A DNA stretch of 8,055 nt from Candidatus Moraniibacteriota bacterium (GTDB taxonomy: Bacteria; Patescibacteriota; Minisyncoccia; CAIUEV01; JAHKAQ01): the NCBI GenBank assembly GCA_014729445.1, contig WJJX01000112.1:1-8055 (forward strand). The letters are read 5' to 3'. A program made the position numbers and the translations under genes. The notes under the pieces are model-generated. The model saw nothing but the letters and a program-made list of their open reading frames with translations. It made no database searches and was not told the origin of the DNA. Shown piece by piece: positions 1-4,738 of this stretch. How positions within the stretch are numbered: position 1 is the stretch's first letter; every line of letters begins with the position of its first letter.

Positions 1-333
1 ATGAAGGATAAAATAAAGAAATATCTTTTTGACATTGACGAAGCGATTGCATCGATCAATGAATATTTAGACGATCAAAGAGATTTCAGTATTTATCAAA
101 AGGATAAAAAACTAAGACGAGCAGTTGAACGTGAGTTCGAAATAATCGGCGAAGCAATTAGCAGGATCTTACACAATGATGAAAATATTAAGATCACTAA
201 CGCTAGAAAAATTGTAGATTTAAGAAACTTTGTAATCCACGGCTATGATAGGGTTGATGATGCCATTATTTGGGGCATTATTGTTAAGGATCTACCTAAA
301 CTCAAAAAAGAAATAAAGGGATTATTACAATAA
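1..333 (+). CDS. hepT: HepT-like (DUF86) toxin-family protein
   Basis: This 110-residue, largely helical protein matches the HepT/DUF86 family in length and motifs. The family signature R-x4-H-x-Y is visible as R75, H80 and Y82 in the stretch RNFVIHGYD. It is preceded by the typical helix AVEREFEIIGEAISRI (residues 41-56). HepT proteins are toxins described as HEPN-type RNases. They are usually encoded next to an MntA nucleotidyltransferase antitoxin, which modifies a tyrosine near the catalytic motif; Y82 would be that site. No MntA is seen downstream, so a partner would have to lie upstream, outside the window. The ATG is the first base of the window, so its ribosome site cannot be judged, but the N-terminus MKDKIKKYLFDI looks like a normal family start. 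Family assignment is firm; toxicity is inferred. Confidence 0.88.
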   Translation: MKDKIKKYLFDIDEAIASINEYLDDQRDFSIYQKDKKLRRAVEREFEIIGEAISRILHNDENIKITNARKIVDLRNFVIHGYDRVDDAIIWGIIVKDLPKLKKEIKGLLQ

Positions 334-388
334 TAATTTTACGAACACATATCGAAAATCCAATAAAATAAGCCTTTTTTAATCTTTG

Positions 389-460
389 TACCGCTAAGGG
401 GAATCGAACCCCTGTTACCAGGATGAGAACCTGGCGTCCTGACCACTAGACGATAGCGGC
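389..460 (-). tRNA. tRNA-Glu (anticodon CUC)
   Basis: Read on the minus strand from 460 to 389, this 72-nt stretch folds as a complete cloverleaf. It has a 7-bp acceptor stem GCCGCTA/TAGCGGT with a G1-U72 wobble, a 3-bp D stem GTC/GAC, and a 5-bp anticodon stem CCAGG/CCTGG. The anticodon loop TTCTCAT puts CTC at 34-36. A 4-nt variable loop is followed by the T arm AGGGG-TTCGATT-CCCCT and discriminator A73. The next genomic bases read CAA, so CCA is not encoded and must be added by the nucleotidyltransferase. The anticodon reads GAG codons. No intron or strong terminator is seen; the minus-strand bases after the tRNA are AT-rich only. Confidence 0.96.
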
Positions 461-651
461 TTTTGGTTATTATTTTAATAATACTGTTTGCTATTTTACA
501 TTTATTTTTCAACAAATCAATAATAGGCTTTATAAATAGGCTTAATTAGAGATTTATTGCGCGCTTGCTTTTTTTAAATCAGGGTTAAAAAATTGTTTTT
601 TGTTTGGAGATTAAAGGAGTTATGAGTGATTATCGGCTTAATTTAGCCTTC
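461..651. other. Gene-poor intergenic stretch
   Basis: No convincing gene lies between the tRNA and the promoter at 652. The stretch contains the minus-strand tRNA promoter and a 9-bp direct repeat, AATAGGCTT, at 522-530 and 535-543 (13-bp period). It also has a weak 4-bp inverted repeat GGCT/AGCC near 635-648. I see no riboswitch or conserved RNA that I recognise. Confidence 0.5.
493..520 (-). promoter_or_regulatory. Putative promoter for tRNA-Glu
   Basis: On the minus strand TTGATT (520-515) is followed, after a 16-bp spacer, by TAAAAT (498-493). These match sigma-70 consensus at 4 of 6 and 5 of 6 positions. Initiation would fall near 486, giving a 5' leader of about 25 nt for RNase P to remove. 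The prediction rests on pattern matching in AT-rich DNA. Confidence 0.4.
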
Positions 652-680
652 TTGACTTAAAGATTTTACGTTGTTAGGAT
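652..680 (+). promoter_or_regulatory. Putative sigma-70-type promoter for the 756 gene
   Basis: TTGACT at 652-657 matches 5 of 6 consensus -35 bases. It is spaced exactly 17 bp from TAGGAT at 675-680, which matches 4 of 6 consensus -10 bases. Transcription would begin near 687, leaving a leader of about 69 nt before the ATG at 756. Within this leader AACCA and TGGTT (around 698-715) could form a small 5-bp hairpin with a 7-nt loop, too weak to call a control element. Confidence 0.5.
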
Positions 681-740
681 GGCCTGACGGTCGAAAAATA
701 AACCAAAAGCAATGGTTAAATCAAAATTACAATTTAGGAG

Positions 741-749
741 AGGGGGTGA
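741..749 (+). promoter_or_regulatory. Extended Shine-Dalgarno site of the 756 gene
   Basis: AGGGGGTGA matches the full anti-SD complement AGGAGGTGA at 8 of 9 bases, and another AGGAG sits just upstream at 736-740. The distance to the ATG at 756 is 6 nt from the end of the match. It is by far the strongest ribosome site in the window and fixes the start of this gene. Confidence 0.8.
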
Positions 750-755
750 GATCAT

Positions 756-1676
756 ATGAACGAGAAAGAAAAAAACGAATTTGAAGATGAAGGACAGGAA
801 GATTGGTTAAGCGATACCAAAGAATGGCTTCAGGACAATATTCGAATAGTGCTGGCTATTCTGATTGTTTTGGTTATAGCGGTAGGAGTTTATTTCTATT
901 CCAAAAGGGGAGCTTCCGATATTGAATTGGCTTCTGATACCGAAGAGACTGAAGAATTAGCCCAGGATGAAGAGCAGATGGAAGAGACAGAAACAGAAGG
1001 AGTAACAGAAGAAGAGATGGAAGGAGAAGGCGAGGAGGCGGAAGATGCTGAACAAGAAGATGAAGAAACGGCTGGAGATGAAGAAATGGCCGGGGCTGAG
1101 ACTGAAGAAGGAGAGGAGGACGCTCAAGAGGTTGCGGTTTCAGATCAAGAAGAAACGGGAGTTGAAACAGAAGTTGAAGTGGAGGAGACTCAAGATGAAG
1201 AGCCGGTTCAGGAACAGACCGATGAAGAGATGGAAAGACAGCGGGAAGAGGAACAACAGAAACTTGAAGAAGAACAGAGAAAGGCAGAGGAGGAGAGAAA
1301 AAGGATAGAGCAAGAGAGAAAAGCCGAGGAAGAGCAAGCCGACCAAGCTCAAGCGGATCAGGAAACAGTAGTTTCTCAAAGCGGAGAAACATATGAGGTT
1401 ACAGCTGCACCCGGAGATTGTTTGACTACACTCGCAAGAACCGCTGTAAGACAACATTTGGATTCTTCAAATGGAGCTGATTTAAGCAGTGAACACAAGA
1501 TTTATATTGAGGATTATCTGGCTAAAAAACATGGTTATAGATGGTATGTGGCGGTAGGGGAGAGAGAAAGTTTTAACAAGGGAGAAATACAGGAAGCGAT
1601 AGATGCTTCTCAAAGGCTTGATGAATCTCAATTGAATCATTTGAAAGTTTACAGCAGTCGAGTTTCCGGATTGTAG
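756..1676 (+). CDS. Membrane-anchored acidic protein with C-terminal LysM-like domain
   Basis: The 306-residue product has four parts. An acidic N-terminus (1-28) precedes one hydrophobic helix (about 29-48) followed by SKR, which suggests an anchored protein. A Glu/Asp-rich, low-complexity linker covers about 57-155. A charged E/R/K-rich helix at about 156-200 (EEERKRIEQERKAEEE and similar) looks like a coiled coil or single alpha-helix stalk. The compact domain at 209-306 begins GETYEVTAAPGD and contains LTTLARTAV, HKIYIEDYL, VAVGERESF and IQEAIDASQ. The opening resembles the start of LysM-type repeats, and I recall similar domains in CPR surface proteins, but the match is from memory. The topology (charges and domain outside the cell) is inferred: the positive SKR after the helix could also argue for the reverse. 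The gene stands alone, between a good promoter and a strong terminator. Target or ligand is unknown. Confidence 0.85.
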   Translation: MNEKEKNEFEDEGQEDWLSDTKEWLQDNIRIVLAILIVLVIAVGVYFYSKRGASDIELASDTEETEELAQDEEQMEETETEGVTEEEMEGEGEEAEDAEQEDEETAGDEEMAGAETEEGEEDAQEVAVSDQEETGVETEVEVEETQDEEPVQEQTDEEMERQREEEQQKLEEEQRKAEEERKRIEQERKAEEEQADQAQADQETVVSQSGETYEVTAAPGDCLTTLARTAVRQHLDSSNGADLSSEHKIYIEDYLAKKHGYRWYVAVGERESFNKGEIQEAIDASQRLDESQLNHLKVYSSRVSGL

Positions 1677-1750
1677 AAGGTATATGTAAAGAGTTCTTTA
1701 CAAAAAATTCCCACCTAAAATTTGGCAACAGCTGAAATTAGAGAGTTGGT

Positions 1751-1784
1751 AAAATGATCCCCGCATTGCGGGGATCATTTTTTA
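1751..1784 (+). terminator. Rho-independent terminator, probably bidirectional
   Basis: A perfect hairpin has arms ATGATCCCCGC (1754-1764) and GCGGGGATCAT (1768-1778) around the 3-nt loop ATT. The flanking A and T bases extend the stem to 14 bp. On the plus strand a run of six T (1778-1783) follows, ending the transcript of the 756 gene about 75 nt after its stop. Read on the minus strand the stem is followed by TTTT, so it may also stop readthrough from the yvcK-type gene that ends at 1894. Confidence 0.93.
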
Positions 1785-1893
1785 GTTTTTTTAAAATAAG
1801 GAGATTGAATCTAGTGATCAGCGCGGATTCCGGGTCGTTAAGCGAAAAATTTTTGTTTGAAGATAGCTTAATACTACTTAATGATTATTTTTT
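1785..1893. other. Spacer between convergent genes
   Basis: This short spacer lies between the terminator and the 3' end of the minus-strand CofD/YvcK gene. I see no supported gene. A 27-codon GTG frame (1814-1897) has AAGGAG upstream, but it lies after the terminator and looks fortuitous. Confidence 0.5.
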
Positions 1894-2877
1894 TTAAATT
1901 TTTTTTAAAATTTTTGTTGTCTTAGCTCCGTCGTGTCGGATTAGGCTTCTTCTAAGCGGGTCGGACTTGGGTTTTTGATAAATATTTTTATTAAGTAAAT
2001 CAGTTTCGACGATTTTTGCTTTTTTAGCTTTAAGGGCTTTGATGTCAAACTGCATTGGATATTCTTCTTGTTTTTGATAGGCAAGGAGTAAATTTTTTGG
2101 CGGTTTTTTGTTGTTTAGGATTATAAAATCAAATTTTCTATCTAAAGTCTGTTCAATCAAGTTTAGGCAGTCATTGACTGAAAAAGCGTGTGTTTCGCCG
2201 AGTTTAGTCATTAAATTAGCGATATAAATCAATTTGGCTTTTGATTTTTGAACGGCGTTCTTGATGCCTTTGGTTAAAAGGGGGGCAATTGAGTTGGCCC
2301 CCAAATCGCCGGGTCCTATGACTATGTAATCTGAATTTAAAAGTCGTTTTACGGCTTTGGGATTGGCTGGACTGTCTTTGATGAGTTCGTATTTAACGGG
2401 ACTCCCTATTGTTTTGTCTTTGTTTTCATCCAAATTGTCTTCCCCGATTATTGTTTGACCGCTGCTAAATTCGGTTTTTAATTTAGTTGGTTTGAGGGTA
2501 GTGGTAAGTACGTCACCTTGAACTTTCAAGAGATTTTTTGCGTGCTGGATTGAGAGATTAAGATTTTTGGTCTGCTGGATTAAGGCAGACAGGAAGATGT
2601 TTCCCATAGTATGTCCTTTAAGTTCTCCTTTGGGGAATCGGTGTTCAAAAGATAAAGACAATTCCTTTTTTAAGGTCGAAAGAGCTGTCAAGGCCTTTCG
2701 GATATCGCCGACTGGGGGGATGTTTAAATCCCGCATTAATCGACCTGTCGAGCCTCCGTCATCCACTAGAGAGACCAGGAGATTAACCGACCAGTTTTTA
2801 TTTTTTTTGGCGGCTTCTCCTATAACGGAAGCCCCTGTACCCCCGATAAACGTTATTGATTTGATTTTTTGCTTCAT
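1894..2877 (-). CDS. yvcK: CofD/YvcK-family protein (gluconeogenesis/cell-shape factor)
   Basis: The 327-residue protein follows the YvcK pattern along its length. Motifs in order are IGGTGAS (11-17), the glycine-rich nucleotide-binding turn; VDDGGSTGRLMRDLNIPPVGDIRKAL (38-63); GHTMGN (88-93); GEDN (145-148); ANPKA (171-175); GPGDLGANSIAPLL (188-201); and NLMTKLGET (221-229). YvcK of Bacillus binds UDP-GlcNAc and is needed for normal growth and wall shape on gluconeogenic carbon. CofD enzymes of the same fold make coenzyme F420, but the DDGGSTGR-to-GDIRKAL block favours YvcK. Two places differ from the usual pattern: one Gly fewer in the first loop, and DLGAN where SLYTS is common. The usual neighbours RapZ and WhiA are absent. 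The ATG at 2877 gives a normal N-terminus; no SD is visible before it. Ligand and role here are inferred. Confidence 0.9.
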   Translation of the reverse strand: MKQKIKSITFIGGTGASVIGEAAKKNKNWSVNLLVSLVDDGGSTGRLMRDLNIPPVGDIRKALTALSTLKKELSLSFEHRFPKGELKGHTMGNIFLSALIQQTKNLNLSIQHAKNLLKVQGDVLTTTLKPTKLKTEFSSGQTIIGEDNLDENKDKTIGSPVKYELIKDSPANPKAVKRLLNSDYIVIGPGDLGANSIAPLLTKGIKNAVQKSKAKLIYIANLMTKLGETHAFSVNDCLNLIEQTLDRKFDFIILNNKKPPKNLLLAYQKQEEYPMQFDIKALKAKKAKIVETDLLNKNIYQKPKSDPLRRSLIRHDGAKTTKILKKI

Positions 2878-2896
2878 TAGAAATATTTAAAAATTT

Positions 2897-2905
2897 TGTT
2901 ATAAT
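2897..2905 (+). promoter_or_regulatory. Extended -10 promoter for the 2974-4042 operon
   Basis: The sequence TGTTATAAT is a perfect extended -10 element (TG-N-TATAAT). No good -35 box lies 16-18 bp upstream, as is common for extended -10 promoters. Transcription would begin near 2912, leaving a leader of about 60 nt before the ATG at 2974. Confidence 0.5.
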
Positions 2906-2911
2906 CTAAAT

Positions 2912-2940
2912 ATAATAATAGATTGCTGGTAAAAAAACAA
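2912..2940 (-). promoter_or_regulatory. Putative promoter for the yvcK-type gene
   Basis: On the minus strand TTGTTT (2940-2935) lies 17 bp before TATTAT (2917-2912), matching 3 of 6 and 5 of 6 consensus bases. The start would fall near 2905, about 28 nt ahead of the ATG at 2877. The DNA is very AT-rich, so chance matches are likely. Confidence 0.35.
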
Positions 2941-2973
2941 AAATTTTAAAGACCAAATTAAAATATAAAAGAT

Positions 2974-3366
2974 ATGCCTAGAACCTTTAATACTCCCAAT
3001 AATCGGGCCAAAAGACGAAAGATTATTTCGGTTAGCCTCATTCTTATCACTTCGGCGGTTTTGATAGTTTATCAGCTTGTTAAAACCAGAAAAGAAATGC
3101 AGGGCGGGTTTTTTTTAGAGGAGCCCGAGCTGATGTTGGATTCTGAATCCGGCCAGCCGGATTATGTGGAAGAAGACGTTACATTAAGCGATGTTTATGA
3201 TGATATTAATGAATTGCATTTTTTGATCGATCAGCAGGATTTAAGGATCAAGGATTTAGAGGCTAAAATAGAAGAACTAGAAGGAGAAAGGGAAAACCAA
3301 ACAGAGGAAGCCGGTCAGCAAGGAGACCAACTTGATCAAATTATAGATTCAGATGAAGAAGAATAA
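2974..3366 (+). CDS. Small one-TM protein with C-terminal coiled coil
   Basis: I do not recognise a family. The 130-residue product starts with a basic segment (RAKRRK, 11-16) and one hydrophobic helix (about 17-36). By the positive-inside rule this puts the N-terminus in the cytoplasm and the rest outside. An acidic linker (about 48-70) is followed by a regular coiled coil. Ile sits at every seventh position (78, 85, 92, 99), with V74, L81, L95 and L102 at the complementary d positions and Gln88 as the one polar break. The last 25 residues are acidic and probably disordered. The shape recalls small bitopic scaffold proteins such as FtsL/DivIC, but no sequence motif supports that name. The ATG has no clear SD. 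The 3' end overlaps the metallophosphoesterase gene by 14 nt, so the two are probably co-expressed. Confidence 0.8.
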   Translation: MPRTFNTPNNRAKRRKIISVSLILITSAVLIVYQLVKTRKEMQGGFFLEEPELMLDSESGQPDYVEEDVTLSDVYDDINELHFLIDQQDLRIKDLEAKIEELEGERENQTEEAGQQGDQLDQIIDSDEEE

Positions 3367-4042
3367 AAAAAAGACGGATATTCTTATAATTTCGGACTTG
3401 CATCTGGGCAGTCAAGTAAGTCGTTCCAAAGAGGCGGTAAATTTGTTGAAGGCTTATAATTTCAAAAAGTTGATTTTGCTGGGGGATATTTTTGACAGTT
3501 TGGATTTTAGAGATTTGAAACAAAAACATTGGGATTTTATTTCTTATATAAGCAAACGTTCCCAAAAAAACAAGGTTATTTGGGTTGAAGGCAATCATGA
3601 TAAAAATCTAAGCAAGATAATGGGGTTGCTGGTGGGGGTTAAGGTTTATAAGAGGTATAAATGGAAATATAAGGGAAAGATTTATCTGGCAATGCATGGG
3701 CATCAATTTGATCGATTTTTAGTCAATAATTTTCTAATCAGTCAATTGGCCTCGTTGGTTTATCTTTGGATTCAAAAGATAGAAGGCAAAGAACAAAGAA
3801 TTTCCCGTTTCATTAAAAAACACAGTAAGCAGTGGCTGAGGTTGTCTGAAAAGGTCGCTAATTCGGCTGTTTTATATGCAAGATTTTACAGAGCGAGTTG
3901 TATTTTTTGCGCGCATACGCATAAGGCCATGCATGTTTATAAACACAAGGTTGATTATTATAACAGCGGCTGCTGGACTGATATTCCGAGTAAATATATT
4001 ACTGTCAGGAAAGATAAAATAAAAATCAACGATTATTTTTGA
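3353..4042 (+). CDS. LpxH-like metallophosphoesterase
   Basis: This 229-residue calcineurin-type phosphoesterase shows every metal-binding block: SDLHLGS with D15 and H17, LGDIFD with D45, EGNHDK with N81 and H82, MHGHQFD with H115, and CAHTHK with H188 and H190. Between the last two blocks lies a helical, basic, aromatic-rich insert (about 121-180) like the lipid-contacting cap of UDP-2,3-diacylglucosamine hydrolases (LpxH, COG2908). The ending YYNSGCWTDIPSKYITV also fits that group. A phosphodiester or pyrophosphate substrate at the membrane surface is likely. If the host lacks lipid A, as CPR bacteria usually do, the real substrate is something else, so lpxH is not assigned. The start lies inside the preceding gene (14-nt overlap) without an SD, which suggests translational coupling. 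The 3' end overlaps the minus-strand PgeF-type gene by 10 bp. Confidence 0.92.
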   Translation: MKKNKKKTDILIISDLHLGSQVSRSKEAVNLLKAYNFKKLILLGDIFDSLDFRDLKQKHWDFISYISKRSQKNKVIWVEGNHDKNLSKIMGLLVGVKVYKRYKWKYKGKIYLAMHGHQFDRFLVNNFLISQLASLVYLWIQKIEGKEQRISRFIKKHSKQWLRLSEKVANSAVLYARFYRASCIFCAHTHKAMHVYKHKVDYYNSGCWTDIPSKYITVRKDKIKINDYF

Positions 4043-4737
4043 TGCTCGATTGCGATTATTGAAAGCATGACTTTGTTTGTTTTTAAGCGTTCGCGTCTGG
4101 CTGAGAAAAATTTCTGGGAATTACAATAAGTGCACTCATCCAGATTATGGATGTTCTTTTGGGGAATGCCGGTTTTAAAAAGCTGCTGTTTGATGATTTT
4201 TTTTAGATCGACAAAGATTTTTTGTTTTTTAAGATGAAGGGCTTTGGGATAATGTTTGAATTTTTTTAAAACGTCTTTTTGGATTTTGAAATGGCAGGAG
4301 CCGATTCCGGGCCCCATTATAATTTTCAGATTCTTTTTAAGCTCGAATTCGCTAAATGCTTTTAAAGTATTGGGAATTATATTTTCTGTAATTCCCCGCC
4401 AGCCCGCATGGGCTATGGCGACACATTGAGGGGAGTAAAAAAATACCGGGATACAATCCGCGGTGGTTATCGAGAGATAAAGATTCGGTTTGTCGGTTAT
4501 TAGAGCATCGGTGTTTTCGATGATTTTTTTTTGGTGGTTTTTAATTAGAGCGCATTTATTTGAGTTTTTAAGTTTGGCGCTTATTAGTTTTTCGATGGAG
4601 ATTGAGTTTTTTTCTAGAAATTTTATTCGATTTAATTTGTTTTGCGGGTTATTGTCGAGTCTCATAGAGCCGTGTTTTTTTTCAGAGATGAGGATCTTGA
4701 TTTGTTTTTGGTTGTTGAGTTTGATTTTTTTTAGCAT
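4033..4737 (-). CDS. pgeF: PgeF/YfiH-family (COG1496) zinc enzyme
   Basis: The 234-residue protein carries the hallmarks of the YfiH/YlmD/PgeF family (formerly 'polyphenol oxidase, laccase domain'). These are NTDALIT (75-81), TTADCIPV (91-98), AHAGWRG (109-115), GPGIGSC (142-148) and ECTYCNSQKFFSARRE (201-216). The expected zinc ligands are present as H68 (in KNHQKK), C95 and H110. Family members are reported to act as purine nucleoside phosphorylases/adenosine deaminases. In E. coli the protein removes wrongly incorporated serine from UDP-MurNAc in wall synthesis; which role applies here cannot be seen. The N-terminal part before H68 is somewhat short. The ATG follows the stop of the upstream flavoprotein by one base, so the two form a coupled operon; no SD is evident. 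Confidence 0.9.
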   Translation of the reverse strand: MLKKIKLNNQKQIKILISEKKHGSMRLDNNPQNKLNRIKFLEKNSISIEKLISAKLKNSNKCALIKNHQKKIIENTDALITDKPNLYLSITTADCIPVFFYSPQCVAIAHAGWRGITENIIPNTLKAFSEFELKKNLKIIMGPGIGSCHFKIQKDVLKKFKHYPKALHLKKQKIFVDLKKIIKQQLFKTGIPQKNIHNLDECTYCNSQKFFSARRERLKTNKVMLSIIAIEHQK

Positions 4738-4738
4738 A

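Noticed and set aside
622..660. A 12-codon ATG frame preceded by AAAGGAG (possible leader peptide).
   Set aside because: The SD-like bases end only 2 nt before the ATG, the peptide has no control-type composition, and no attenuator hairpin follows; it also lies upstream of the better promoter at 652.
874..1457. Long open frames on the minus strand and in another plus frame within the acidic gene.
   Set aside because: They arise from the purine-rich Glu codons, give Leu/Pro/Ser- or Lys/Arg-biased proteins, and lack ribosome sites; they are shadows of the 756 gene.
1814..1897. A 27-codon GTG frame with AAGGAG 10 nt upstream.
   Set aside because: It follows a strong terminator without a visible promoter, runs into the end of the convergent gene, and has no recognisable sequence.
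2280..2302. GC-rich inverted repeat GGGGGC/GCCCCC, terminator-like on the minus strand.
   Set aside because: It is inside the coding sequence of the yvcK-type gene at a conserved block, has a 10-nt loop and only four T after it, so it is probably a by-product of Gly/Ala/Pro codons.
3353..3375. A run of eight A at the overlap of the coiled-coil and phosphoesterase genes, considered as a frameshift site.
   Set aside because: The run lies after the stop of the first gene and both products look complete; ordinary overlap coupling explains the arrangement.
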